Assembly: GCF_014197435.1 (NCBI RefSeq)
Contig: NZ_JACIFP010000001.1
Coordinates: 2,356,001-2,420,000 of the forward strand
Source of the DNA: Gordonia humi
GTDB lineage: Bacteria; Actinomycetota; Actinomycetes; Mycobacteriales; Mycobacteriaceae
Reading direction: 5' to 3'
DNA length: 64,000 nt
The notes beneath the pieces were generated by a model. The model ran no database searches and was not told where the DNA came from. It saw only the letters and a program-made list of their open reading frames with translations. Shown one piece after another: positions 53,917 through 63,037 of the stretch (position 1 is the first letter of the stretch; each line of letters starts with the position of its first letter). The position numbers were made by a program, and so were the translations under genes.

Positions 53917-54699
53917 TCAGCGCGAGAACATCAGGGCGCGCTTGACTTCCTGGATGGCCTGCGTCACCTGGATGCCGCGGGGGCATGCGTCGGTGCAGTT
54001 GAAGGTGGTGCGGCAGCGCCACACGCCGTCGACGTCGTTGAGGATGTCCAGGCGCTCGGCCGCGGCCTCGTCACGGCTGTCGAAGATGAAGCGGTGAGCG
54101 TTCACGATCGCGGCCGGACCGAAGTACGAGCCCTCGTTCCAGAACACCGGGCAGCTCGTGGTGCAGCATGCACAGAGGATGCACTTGGTGGTGTCGTCGA
54201 ACCGCGCGCGGTCGGTGGCACTCTGCAGGCGCTCCTTGGTGGGCTCATTGCCCGTGGTGATCAGGAACGGCTTGATCGCGCGGTACGCGTCGAAGAACGG
54301 CTCCATGTCGACCACGAGGTCCTTCTCCACCGGGAGACCCTTGATCGGCTCGATGGAGATGGTGATCTCCTTCGACGGGTCCTTGGGCAGCAGGTCCTTC
54401 ATGAGGAGCTTGCAGGCCAGGCGGTTCACGCCGTTGACACGCATGGCGTCCGAGCCGCACACGCCGTGGGCGCAACTGCGTCGGAACGTCAGCGATCCGT
54501 CCAGGTAGCCCTTCACGTAGAGGAGCAGGTTGAGCAGACGGTCGGTCGGCAGCGCCGGGACGCGGAAGCTCTCGAAACCCTGCGCGTCCGGATTCTCCGG
54601 GTTGAACCGGTAGATCTTCAGCGTGACCATGGTCGCCTCGGCGGGGACCGGGGGCAGCGGCGGCTCGCTGGTCGCCGGGTTCTCCAATGTGGCAGTCAT
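53917..54699 (-). CDS. sdhB: Succinate dehydrogenase iron-sulfur subunit
   Basis: A 260-residue subunit with all three clusters: [2Fe-2S] (CAHGVCGSDAM), [4Fe-4S] (CILCACCTTSCP) and [3Fe-4S] (CRTTFNCTDACPRGI). It carries electrons from SdhA to quinone. The start overlaps the sdhA stop by one base. The ligand order and length are standard. Confidence 0.97.
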   Translation of the reverse strand: MTATLENPATSEPPLPPVPAEATMVTLKIYRFNPENPDAQGFESFRVPALPTDRLLNLLLYVKGYLDGSLTFRRSCAHGVCGSDAMRVNGVNRLACKLLMKDLLPKDPSKEITISIEPIKGLPVEKDLVVDMEPFFDAYRAIKPFLITTGNEPTKERLQSATDRARFDDTTKCILCACCTTSCPVFWNEGSYFGPAAIVNAHRFIFDSRDEAAAERLDILNDVDGVWRCRTTFNCTDACPRGIQVTQAIQEVKRALMFSR

Positions 54700-56453
54700 C
54701 AGTACTTACGCTCCATCGGCTCGTAGCGGGTCTGGACGACGGGCTTGTAGTCCAACTCGATGTCGGAGAGCAGGCCCGTGCCCTTCTTGTACGCCATGGT
54801 GTGCACCATGAAGTTCTCGTCGTCGCGCTTGGGGAAGTCCTCGCGCGCGTGTCCGCCGCGCGACTCCTTGCGGTTCAGCGCACCGACGACGGTGACCTCG
54901 GCCATCTCCAGCAGGAAGCCGAGTTCGACGGCCTCGAGCAGGTCGGTGTTGAAGCGCTTGCCCTTGTCGTGGACGCGGACGTGGTTGTACCGCTTCTTGA
55001 GTTCGCGGACACCGTCGAGGGCCGTCGTGAGTGTCTCGTCGGTACGGAACACCGAGGCGTTGTTGTCCATGAGCTGCTGCAGCTCGGTGCGGATGTCGGC
55101 CACGCGCTCGTTGCCGTGCTCGGAGAGCAGACCCGCGAGCCACTCGTCGACCATCGCGGTCGGGGTCTCCTCGAGTTCGGAGAACGACGCCGAGTTCGCG
55201 TAGTCGGCCGCGGCGATGCCCGCGCGACGACCGAAGACGTTGATGTCGAGGAGCGAGTTGGTGCCCAGACGGTTCGCACCGTGCACCGACACGCACGCGC
55301 ACTCGCCCGCCGCGAACAGACCGTGAACGATCTGCTCGTTGTTGCTCAGCACCTGGCCGTTGATGTTGGTCGGGATGCCGCCCATGACGTAGTGGCAGGT
55401 GGGGTACACCGGGACGAGCTCGGTGACCGGGTCGACGCCCAGGTAGGTGCGCGAGAACTCGGTGATGTCCGGGAGCTTCTCGTTGAGCACGTCCTCGCCG
55501 AGGTGGCGGACGTCGATGTACACGTAGTCCTTGTTGGGGCCGGCGCCGCGACCTTCGAGGACTTCGAGGACCATCGAGCGGGCGACGATGTCGCGCGGTG
55601 CGAGGTCCTTGATGGTGGGGGCGTAGCGCTCCATGAAGCGCTCGCCGTCGGCGTTGCGGAGGATGCCGCCCTCGCCTCGGACCGCCTCGGAGATCAGGAT
55701 GCCCAGACCGGCCAGGCCCGTCGGGTGGAACTGGTGGAACTCCATGTCCTCGAGGGGCAGGCCCTTGCGGAAGATGATGCCCATGCCGTCACCGGTGAGG
55801 GTGTGCGCATTCGACGTCGTCTTGTACATGCGGCCCGAGCCGCCGGTGGCGAACACGATCGACTTCGCGTGGAAGACGTGGATCTCGCCGGTGGCCAACT
55901 CGTAGGCGACGACGCCGTTGGCGACGGGCTCGCCGTTCTCGTCGGTCGTCATGTTGATGTCGAGCGCGTAGAACTCGTTGAAGAACTCGACGTCGTGCTT
56001 GACGCAGTTCTGGTACAGAGTCTGGAGAATCATGTGGCCGGTGCGGTCGGCGGCGTAGCAGGCGCGACGGACCGGAGCCTTGCCGTGGTCGCGGGTGTGC
56101 CCGCCGAAGCGGCGCTGATCGATGCGGCCTTCGGGGGTGCGGTTGAACGGGAGACCCATCTTCTCCAGGTCGAGCACCGCGTCGATGGCCTCCTTGGCCA
56201 TGATCTCCGCGGCGTCCTGGTCGACGATGTAGTCGCCGCCCTTGACCGTGTCGAAGGTGTGCCACTCCCAGTTGTCCTCTTCGACGTTCGCGAGCGCGGC
56301 GCACATGCCGCCCTGTGCGGCGCCGGTGTGGCTGCGCGTCGGGTAGAGCTTGGTCAGCACCGCGGTGCGGGCGCGGGGCGCGGCCTCGATGGCCGCACGC
56401 ATGCCTGCACCACCGGCACCCACGATGACGACGTCATAGCGATGTTCCTGCAT
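54699..56453 (-). CDS. sdhA: Succinate dehydrogenase flavoprotein subunit
   Basis: A 584-residue subunit that oxidises succinate to fumarate. FAD-binding VVIVGAGGAGMRAAIEA, the FAD-attachment TRSHTGAAQGGM histidine, and active-site segments HTRDHGKAPVRR and HPTGLAGLG are all present. Third gene of the sdhCDAB operon; 17 bases separate it from sdhD. Confidence 0.97.
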   Translation of the reverse strand: MQEHRYDVVIVGAGGAGMRAAIEAAPRARTAVLTKLYPTRSHTGAAQGGMCAALANVEEDNWEWHTFDTVKGGDYIVDQDAAEIMAKEAIDAVLDLEKMGLPFNRTPEGRIDQRRFGGHTRDHGKAPVRRACYAADRTGHMILQTLYQNCVKHDVEFFNEFYALDINMTTDENGEPVANGVVAYELATGEIHVFHAKSIVFATGGSGRMYKTTSNAHTLTGDGMGIIFRKGLPLEDMEFHQFHPTGLAGLGILISEAVRGEGGILRNADGERFMERYAPTIKDLAPRDIVARSMVLEVLEGRGAGPNKDYVYIDVRHLGEDVLNEKLPDITEFSRTYLGVDPVTELVPVYPTCHYVMGGIPTNINGQVLSNNEQIVHGLFAAGECACVSVHGANRLGTNSLLDINVFGRRAGIAAADYANSASFSELEETPTAMVDEWLAGLLSEHGNERVADIRTELQQLMDNNASVFRTDETLTTALDGVRELKKRYNHVRVHDKGKRFNTDLLEAVELGFLLEMAEVTVVGALNRKESRGGHAREDFPKRDDENFMVHTMAYKKGTGLLSDIELDYKPVVQTRYEPMERKY

Positions 56454-56470
56454 GAGTTTCTCGATGCTCC

Positions 56471-56896
56471 TTAGCGGCCGAAGGTGAGGATGGTGTAGGT
56501 GCCCAGGACGAGGATCAGGATCATCGACAGGCCGAGGAGGACGTTCAACCAGAAGCGGGTGCGGTCGTTACGCGAGTAGTCGGCGATCACGGTGCGGACG
56601 CCGTTGCCGCCGTGGAGTTCGGCCAGCCAGAGCATGAACAGGTCCCAGACCCGCCAGAACGGCTGATGCCAGCGCTCGGCGACGTAGCTCGCGTCGATGC
56701 GGTGCACGCCGGTGTCGACCATGAGGCCGATGAAGATGTGGCCGAACGTCAGGACGATCAGGAAGATGCCGGAGAAGCGCATGAACATCCACGCGTACTT
56801 CTCGAGGTTGCCGCCGCGTCGCGGACGCGGGCTGCGCGGGTTGTCCAGGCTGGCCGGACGGTCGTAATCGGTGCCGAGAGTCTTCACTTCAGTCAT
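56471..56896 (-). CDS. sdhD: Succinate dehydrogenase membrane anchor SdhD
   Basis: A 141-residue subunit with three membrane helices (about residues 35-56, 76-94 and 116-136). It belongs to the actinobacterial Sdh2-type complex. A conserved histidine (FGHIF, helix 1) is a heme or quinone ligand candidate. It starts 15 bases after sdhC. Confidence 0.88.
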   Translation of the reverse strand: MTEVKTLGTDYDRPASLDNPRSPRPRRGGNLEKYAWMFMRFSGIFLIVLTFGHIFIGLMVDTGVHRIDASYVAERWHQPFWRVWDLFMLWLAELHGGNGVRTVIADYSRNDRTRFWLNVLLGLSMILILVLGTYTILTFGR

Positions 56897-56911
56897 TGGT
56901 TTCTCCCGGTC

Positions 56912-57319
56912 CTAGAACGCGTGGGTGATCAGGATCTGCAGCAGGCGAGCGGCCGCGGCGATGAACACGATGGCGACGATGACGAGGATGGTCCACAGCA
57001 TCTGTCGCTGGTACTTGGCACCCTTGCCCCAGAAGTCGACGAGCACGACGCGCAGACCGTTGAACGCGTGGTACACCAGGCAGAAGACCAGACCGATCTC
57101 CATGAGGCCGATGACCGGGTTCTTGTAGGTGCCGATGATCTCGGTGTACGTGTTCTCGTTGACGTTGATCGTCGCCGTGTCGAGGACGTGCACGAAGAGG
57201 AAGAAGAAGATGGAGACGCCGGTGATGCGATGCAGCACCCACGACCACATTCCTGGGTCACCTCTGTAGAGAGATCGTTTGCGCACCGGAGTCGGTGCAA
57301 CCTCGGTGGGGGTGCTCAT
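56912..57319 (-). CDS. sdhC: Succinate dehydrogenase cytochrome b556 subunit SdhC
   Basis: A 135-residue subunit with three membrane helices and the SdhC signature RGDPGMWSWVLHRITGVSIF, whose histidine is a heme/quinone-pocket residue. First gene of the operon; a good DtxR/IdeR-like box lies about 150 bases upstream. Confidence 0.93.
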   Translation of the reverse strand: MSTPTEVAPTPVRKRSLYRGDPGMWSWVLHRITGVSIFFFLFVHVLDTATINVNENTYTEIIGTYKNPVIGLMEIGLVFCLVYHAFNGLRVVLVDFWGKGAKYQRQMLWTILVIVAIVFIAAAARLLQILITHAF

Positions 57320-57472
57320 AGCGAAACTACGCCTCCAAAGTCGTCGAATATTTCAGTGAGTCTCACCGGCGCGCTCAGACGGCGCAGCGGGACTCATCGC
57401 ACCTGACTCTAAACCTAAGCTGAGTCCTATCGTGAATTGCCCGAACAATGTGATCAGAGTCCCGAGAATTCA

Positions 57473-57491
57473 TTAGGTATGCCTTACCTTT
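57473..57491. promoter_or_regulatory. DtxR/IdeR-like box between sdhC and cdd
   Basis: TTAGGTATGCCTTACCTTT agrees with TWAGGTWAGSCTWACCTWA at 17 of 19 positions. It lies about 150 bases upstream of sdhC and 30 bases upstream of cdd. Iron control of succinate dehydrogenase is known in corynebacteria (through DtxR and RipA), which makes sdh the more likely target. Confidence 0.7.
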
Positions 57492-57520
57492 TGCATTCTG
57501 GGGATGGACGAGAGGGAATT

Positions 57521-57952
57521 GTGACGCACGTCGACTTCGATGTTCTGCGGAAATGTGCTGTAGATGCGATGACCAGGGCGTATGCGCCCTACTCCGGCTT
57601 TCCAGTCGGCGCGTCCGCCATCACTTCCGAAGGTGAATTGATCAGCGCAGCCAATGTGGAGAATGTCTCATATGGTCTGGGTCTCTGTGCGGAAGTGGCT
57701 TTGGTCTCAGTGGGAGTCTCCCGAGGTGCCCTAGTGGAACCGTCGAGGGTTTCCGGGAGGCGACTCGTCGCCGTCGCCGTGGTGGACGGCGACGGTCGCG
57801 TCCTGACGCCCTGTGGTCGGTGCCGACAGGTCCTCCTCGAGTTCGGCGGGCCCGAGTTGATGATCGACACCGTCGACGGGCCCCGCCCGCTCGGCGAGCT
57901 GTTGCCGGACGCCTTCGGTCCGGCCGATCTCGACCGTGTGCGGGGCGCGTGA
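57521..57952 (+). CDS. cdd: Cytidine deaminase
   Basis: A 143-residue zinc enzyme converting cytidine to uridine. The zinc ligands are in GLCAEVAL and LTPCGRCRQVLLEF. It starts at a GTG (VTHVDFDVLRK); an upstream ATG would read through the IdeR-like box. It overlaps deoA by one base (TGATG), forming a nucleoside-salvage operon cdd-deoA. Confidence 0.95.
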   Translation: MTHVDFDVLRKCAVDAMTRAYAPYSGFPVGASAITSEGELISAANVENVSYGLGLCAEVALVSVGVSRGALVEPSRVSGRRLVAVAVVDGDGRVLTPCGRCRQVLLEFGGPELMIDTVDGPRPLGELLPDAFGPADLDRVRGA

Positions 57953-59259
57953 TGGATCCGATCGCGGTGATCGCGACCAAGCGTGACGGTGCCGAACTCT
58001 CGACCGTGCAGATCCGCGAGATGGTCGCGGCGTACACGGCCGGCGACGTGGCTCCCGAACAGATGTCCTCGCTGTTGATGGCGATCGTGCTCAACGGGAT
58101 GGGCCGACGCGAGATCGCGGACTGGACCGCGGCGATGATCGACTCCGGAGTCCGTCTGGATCTGTCCGGGCTGCGGACCGTCGACAAGCATTCGACGGGC
58201 GGCGTCGGCGACAAGATCACGTTGCCGCTCACTCCGCTCGTGGCCTCGTACGGGCTCGCGGTGCCGCAGTTGTCCGGCCGCGGGCTGGGCCACACCGGCG
58301 GAACGCTCGACAAGCTGGAGTCGATACCCGGCTGGCGGGCGGACCTCGGTGTCGATGAGATGCGGGCGCAGTTGCACGGCGTCGGCGCGGTGGTGTGCGC
58401 GGCGACCGCCGACCTCGCGCCCGCCGATCGCAAGCTGTACGCGTTGCGCGATGTGACCGGGACCGTCGCCTGCATCCCGCTGATCGCGAGTTCGATCATG
58501 AGTAAGAAGATCGCCGAGGGCACCGGGGCGCTGGTACTCGACGTCAAGGTCGGCTCGGGCGCGTTCATGAAGTCCTACGACGAGGCGCGTGAGCTCGCGC
58601 AGACCATGGTCGAGTTGGGCGACGACGCGGGGATGGACACGCGCGCCCTGCTCACCGACATGTCGACACCGCTCGGCCGAACGGCCGGAAACGCCGTCGA
58701 AGTGGTCGAATCGTTGGAGGTGCTGGCCGGCGGCGGGCCGTCGGACGTCGTGGAGCTGACCCTGGCCCTGGCGCGCGAGATGCTCGACGCCGGCGGGCTC
58801 GACGACGTCGATCCGGCCGAGAATCTGCGGAACGGGCGGGCGATGGACACCTGGCGTGCGATGGTCGTCGCCCAGGGCGGCGACCCGGATGCCGACCTGC
58901 CCGTTCCGGGGCACACGCATGTGCTGACCGCGGGCCGCTCCGGCGTGCTGTCGTCGCTCGACGCTCTCGCCGTCGGAGAGGCCGCCCGGCTGCTCGGCGC
59001 CGGTCGGTCACGGCCGGGGGAGCCGGTCTCGTACGCGGCCGGCGTCACATGGCATGCGGGCGTCGGCGACGACGTTCGCGCGGGCGCGCCGCTGTTCACA
59101 CTGAGCTTCGACGACGAGGCGCGACTGAATGCGGCGGCGGCGCGACTGGCGGATGCGGCGCTGATCGGTGAGGCGGCCGAGCCGGCGGGCTCGCGCGTGC
59201 TCGGCCGTGTGGGGCCTACCGCCGGTACTTCGTGGGCAGCGGAACACCCTCGGCCTTGA
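57952..59259 (+). CDS. deoA: Thymidine phosphorylase
   Basis: A 435-residue pyrimidine-nucleoside phosphorylase. Motifs: KHSTGGVGDK (phosphate loop), LSGRGLGHTGGTLDKLE (family signature, shown in part) and SSIMSKKIAEG. The last 44 bases overlap the convergent glycerophosphodiesterase gene. It makes thymine and deoxyribose-1-phosphate. Confidence 0.96.
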   Translation: MDPIAVIATKRDGAELSTVQIREMVAAYTAGDVAPEQMSSLLMAIVLNGMGRREIADWTAAMIDSGVRLDLSGLRTVDKHSTGGVGDKITLPLTPLVASYGLAVPQLSGRGLGHTGGTLDKLESIPGWRADLGVDEMRAQLHGVGAVVCAATADLAPADRKLYALRDVTGTVACIPLIASSIMSKKIAEGTGALVLDVKVGSGAFMKSYDEARELAQTMVELGDDAGMDTRALLTDMSTPLGRTAGNAVEVVESLEVLAGGGPSDVVELTLALAREMLDAGGLDDVDPAENLRNGRAMDTWRAMVVAQGGDPDADLPVPGHTHVLTAGRSGVLSSLDALAVGEAARLLGAGRSRPGEPVSYAAGVTWHAGVGDDVRAGAPLFTLSFDDEARLNAAAARLADAALIGEAAEPAGSRVLGRVGPTAGTSWAAEHPRP

Positions 59260-60226
59260 ACACCGAGCGCAGACGCGTCGGGTAGTCGGTGATGATGCCG
59301 TCGACGCCGTAGGAGAGCTGTGCGCGCATGTCGGCGGCCTCGTCGACGGTCCACGGGATCACCGCGAGGTGCGCGGCGTGCGCCCGGTCGACGAGATCCT
59401 TGTCCGAGAGGGTGAAGTCGGGGGAGAGGATGTCGAAGCCCGCGGACTTCGCGGCGGCGACCACGTCGCCGTCGAACTTCTCGTAGCTCACCGGGCCAAG
59501 CCACTGCGACTTCGGCTTCCACGTGGTCGCGTCGTAGAGCGCGACCAGCGGGATGTTCGGCTGCTCCTTGCGGACCAGCGGGAGACTGCGCCAGTCGAAG
59601 CTCTGGATCTCGACCCGATTCGTCAGATGCGCCTTGCGCACCTCGCGGAGGATGGCCGACACGAACTCCCGCGGCGTCGCGCTGCGGGTGCGTTGCTCCG
59701 CTTCGATCTTGGTCTCGATGTTGAAGCGGACCTTGTTGTTCTTGTACTGCGCGGCCAGTGCGAACAGCTGCGGCAGCGTCGCGATCCGATTCCCGAGGAC
59801 ACGCTTCGCGTCGGGGAAGTCCGGGAGCTTCTTATCGCAGACGAGGGTCTGGACCTGACGATAGGTGAGGTCGTGAAGGTCCTTGCCGACGTACGGGAAC
59901 TGCTTGTCGCCGGGAGACGCCGGGATCGTGTCGATGCATTTGGCGGCCTGGACGTCGGGATCGTGCCAGACCAGCGGCACGCCGTCCTTGGTCATGATGA
60001 TGTCGAGTTCGAGTGTGGTGACGCCGAGTTCGAGCGCCCGAGCGAAGCCGTACAGCGACTCCTCGGTGTGCTCGCCGCGGCCGCCGCGGTGGGCCTGGAG
60101 ATCGATGGTCTCGGTCGGTCGTCCGGGCTCGGCGTGGACGGGGCCGGCGAGCGCGGTTCCGGCCGCGATCGCGGCGGCGACGGTGGTCACGGCGCGGCGG
60201 GCGAGTCGAGTTCTCATGGCGGGCAA
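59216..60226 (-). CDS. Secreted glycerophosphodiester phosphodiesterase
   Basis: A 336-residue exported GDPD. A signal peptide (residues 1-28, ending VHAEPG) precedes the TIM-barrel motifs QAHRGGRGEHTEES (family HRG...E), TTLELDIIMTKDG and WHDPDV. It splits glycerophosphodiesters to glycerol-3-phosphate and an alcohol, probably in the envelope for phosphate or lipid recycling. The usual HRGxxxxxPEN has EH in place of EN. Confidence 0.9.
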   Translation of the reverse strand: MPAMRTRLARRAVTTVAAAIAAGTALAGPVHAEPGRPTETIDLQAHRGGRGEHTEESLYGFARALELGVTTLELDIIMTKDGVPLVWHDPDVQAAKCIDTIPASPGDKQFPYVGKDLHDLTYRQVQTLVCDKKLPDFPDAKRVLGNRIATLPQLFALAAQYKNNKVRFNIETKIEAEQRTRSATPREFVSAILREVRKAHLTNRVEIQSFDWRSLPLVRKEQPNIPLVALYDATTWKPKSQWLGPVSYEKFDGDVVAAAKSAGFDILSPDFTLSDKDLVDRAHAAHLAVIPWTVDEAADMRAQLSYGVDGIITDYPTRLRSVFKAEGVPLPTKYRR

Positions 60227-60364
60227 CGCTAGTGGTGGCAGGTGGCCGCGAGCGGGCGAACACGTTGCCGGGACTCGTCGAACTCATGTCGTCTGATCGA
60301 AGGACGGCGGGTCGGAAGCCCGTTCTGACGAGCGAGTACGTGCGACGGCGGATACGGTCGAGTC

Positions 60365-61447
60365 ATGATCACCGTCGACCAGTGCCGGCTGGCACCCAAA
60401 GTCCTTCTGCACGACCATCTCGACGGAGGACTGAGACCGTCGACGGTCCTGGAACTGGCCCGCGAGACCGGGTACGACGCGCTGCCCGCCGACGAGGCGG
60501 AGTCGTTGGCCGCGTGGTTCGCCGCGGCGGCCAACAGCGGTTCGCTGGAGAAGTATCTGGAGACGTTCGCGCACACCGTCGGCGTGATGCAGACCGCCGA
60601 CGCGTTGGAACGCGTGGCCCGGGAGTGCGTCGAGGACCTGTCCGCCGACGGCGTCGTGTACGCCGAGGTGCGGTTCGCGCCGGAACAGCACCTCGAGGCC
60701 GGCCTGTCGCTCGACGAGGTGGTCGAAGCCGTCCTCGCCGGTTTCGACGCCGGGCAGCGGCAGGCCCGCGACGCGGGCCGTCCGATCGTGGTCGGATGCC
60801 TGGTGACCGCGATGCGCCACGCCGCGCGATCGCGGGAGATCGCCGAACTGGCCGTGCGGTTCCGGGACCGGGGCGTGGTCGGCTTCGACATCGCCGGCGC
60901 CGAGGCGGGCAATCCGCCGAGCCGTCACCTGGACGCCTTCGAGTACCTGCGTGCCGAATGCGCGCATTTCACCATCCACGCAGGGGAGGCCTTCGGCCTT
61001 CCGTCCATTCACGAGGCGATCGCCTTCTGCGGCGCCGACCGACTCGGGCACGGCGTCCGCGTCACCGACGACATCGACCTCACCGACGGGATCGCCGGTG
61101 CGCGTCTGGGACGCGTGGCCGACTACGTGCGCGACAAGCGGATCCCGTTGGAACTGTGCCCGAGCAGCAATGTGCAGACCGGAGCCGTCGCCTCGCTCGC
61201 CGACCACCCGTTCGACGAGCTCGCCCGACTGCGCTTCCGCGTCACGGTGAACACGGACAACCGGTTGATGAGCGATACGACGATGAGTCGCGAGTTCATG
61301 GTGCTCCACGAACAGTTCGGTTACGGCTGGGCCGACTTCGAACGCTTCACCGTCAACGCCATGAAGTCGGCGTTCATCCCCTTCGATGAGCGTCTGGCCC
61401 TGATCGACGATGTGATCAAACCGGGGTTCCGGGTGCTGATGGGATAG
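60365..61447 (+). CDS. add: Adenosine deaminase
   Basis: A 360-residue zinc hydrolase. Motifs: the metal ligand pair HDHLDGG near residue 17, [10 protein letters not shown] (zinc His plus catalytic Glu), SSNVQTG and [10 protein letters not shown] (zinc Asp). It deaminates adenosine and deoxyadenosine. Same order as Rv3313c next to Rv3314c/Rv3315c. Confidence 0.96.
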   Translation: MITVDQCRLAPKVLLHDHLDGGLRPSTVLELARETGYDALPADEAESLAAWFAAAANSGSLEKYLETFAHTVGVMQTADALERVARECVEDLSADGVVYAEVRFAPEQHLEAGLSLDEVVEAVLAGFDAGQRQARDAGRPIVVGCLVTAMRHAARSREIAELAVRFRDRGVVGFDIAGAEAGNPPSRHLDAFEYLRAECAHFTIHAGEAFGLPSIHEAIAFCGADRLGHGVRVTDDIDLTDGIAGARLGRVADYVRDKRIPLELCPSSNVQTGAVASLADHPFDELARLRFRVTVNTDNRLMSDTTMSREFMVLHEQFGYGWADFERFTVNAMKSAFIPFDERLALIDDVIKPGFRVLMG

Positions 61448-61457
61448 GTCCGACAGG

Positions 61458-62729
61458 CTACCCGCGCTTGATCAGGCGGTCCTCGAAATCGTGGACCAGG
61501 GCGCGCCAGACCTCGGCCTCGTTGTCGTACGGGCCCGAGGGCGCCAGACGCTTCGGGTCCGGGGTGATCGCATAGTCGACGAACCAGCCGAGGGGCGTGG
61601 TCGAGGCCAACTCCTCGTTGACGGTGTCGATGCCCGCGTAGTCGGCGGCGTCGGTGAGCAGTTCGACCGCCAGATCCATCTGGCGGGCCTCGACGCGGCG
61701 CGGACCGTCGAGGATGTCCTCGTCGATGCCCTGCAGCGCGTACACGTTCTCCGGCAGCACCTGGTACTCGATCTCCGCCGTCTCGGCGGCACTGCGCACG
61801 TCGGTGAACGTCGAGAGCTTCTTCAGGTCGTGGTCGGCGTCGCCGGCGAGGAAGCGGGTCAGCGCGCGTTCGGAGCCGAAGCCGAAGATCTGGCCCTTCG
61901 ACCCGAGGAACAGCGGGTCGTCGCCGAGGTAGCAGCGCAGGGTGAGGAATTCGCCGTCATCGGTGTAGATGCGGATCGGGTCGATGCCGACCGCCGCCCA
62001 GAAATCGTCCTCGTCGACGAGGTCGTCCTCGTCCTCGTCGTCTTCCTCATCGTCCTCGTCGTCGGATTCCTCGCCGTCCAGCGGGTCGATGTCGTCGTCG
62101 GGTTCGTCCTCGTCCTCGGCCGATGCGGCGGCCTCGAGCTCGTCCTCGGCCTCCTCGACCGCCTTCGGGTCGACCTTCGGCCTCGAGACGACGGCGTCGA
62201 GTGCGTCGATGACGTCGTCCCAGTGCTTGGCGATGATGCGGCCGATGCGGACCCACAGATCGACGCCGTCGCGCCCGGAGAAGTCGTTGGTGCCGACGGC
62301 GACGGCGCCCAGGATCGGATTGCCGGTGAAGAACTTGACGATCGGCGCCAGATCGCAGACCTCGCCGATGATCCGCACGATCTCGAGCGCGTCCTCGAGT
62401 TCGGCGACGACCTCGGGCTTCGGGTCCTCGGCGGCCAACTCGGGCACGCCGATCAGATCGTACGAGTGACGGTCGTCGGGGACCAGCTCGTCGGCCTGCA
62501 GCTTCTTGATCATGTCCCATGCCGGGTGATCGGCGAGGTCGTTGTCGTCGTCGCCGCGCACGAACGCGGCGAGCTCCGCGACAGAGTCGAGAACGTACAG
62601 GTCCTCGTCGAGACCGAGGAAGGCCTCCCACTCGTCGTCGCCCTCGCGCCAGCGCGGGGCCCACAGAGTGAAGAGGTTTCCTTCGGTGAGTCCGAGTTCA
62701 ATGGGGACGATGTCTCCGGCCATGATCAC
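61458..62729 (-). CDS. Rv3311-like acidic protein of unknown function
   Basis: A 423-residue cytoplasmic protein. The N-terminal 185 residues and C-terminal 150 residues are two regions with similar Trp/Asp-rich patterns (WAPRWREGDDEWEAF, AVGIDPIRIYTDDGEF). Between them is a stretch of about 60 residues that is nearly all Asp and Glu (about residues 205-262). The equivalent gene in M. tuberculosis is Rv3311, next to add, and it is sometimes labelled primosomal without evidence. No catalytic motif is visible. The start may be two codons later (ATGGCC). Confidence 0.85.
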   Translation of the reverse strand: MIMAGDIVPIELGLTEGNLFTLWAPRWREGDDEWEAFLGLDEDLYVLDSVAELAAFVRGDDDNDLADHPAWDMIKKLQADELVPDDRHSYDLIGVPELAAEDPKPEVVAELEDALEIVRIIGEVCDLAPIVKFFTGNPILGAVAVGTNDFSGRDGVDLWVRIGRIIAKHWDDVIDALDAVVSRPKVDPKAVEEAEDELEAAASAEDEDEPDDDIDPLDGEESDDEDDEEDDEDEDDLVDEDDFWAAVGIDPIRIYTDDGEFLTLRCYLGDDPLFLGSKGQIFGFGSERALTRFLAGDADHDLKKLSTFTDVRSAAETAEIEYQVLPENVYALQGIDEDILDGPRRVEARQMDLAVELLTDAADYAGIDTVNEELASTTPLGWFVDYAITPDPKRLAPSGPYDNEAEVWRALVHDFEDRLIKRG

Positions 62730-62856
62730 AGAGCGTAGTCATGTTCGATCGATCCTGCTGCACGCACCCGCCCGAGACGTCCTCATCGGGCACGGAGTCG
62801 AGTCGCATACGGGCCGCGGTCGGGTGCCCCACCCTCCGGTCGGGCGCTCCGCAGCG

Positions 62857-62895
62857 GGTTCGCGACGGGGGTTCGCGACGGGGGTTCGCGACGGG
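62857..62895. repeat. Three tandem copies of a 13-bp GC-rich repeat
   Basis: The unit GGTTCGCGACGGG is present three times without a mismatch, in the gap between the Rv3311-like gene and the acyl-CoA synthetase. It is followed at 62897-62924 by a hairpin (GGCGATGT and ACATCGCC). No function is evident; the rest of 62730-63037 shows nothing else. Confidence 0.8.
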
Positions 62896-63037
62896 TGGCG
62901 ATGTCCTCTAAAGGAGACATCGCCGCGGTGAATCCGATGTTTCCATTGACACGAAATGGCGGTCGGGTGAATCTGGTCACTGACTGTTCGCCGAGGAGCT
63001 GCGCGAACGGCATGTGAGACGGGCAGGGTGGCACGAC

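Noticed and set aside
54687..56474. A 595-residue open frame on the plus strand opposite sdhA
   Set aside because: It is antisense to a fully conserved sdhA; the composition (Val, Asp, Arg, Gly, His) is the usual mirror of a high-GC gene and no domain is present.
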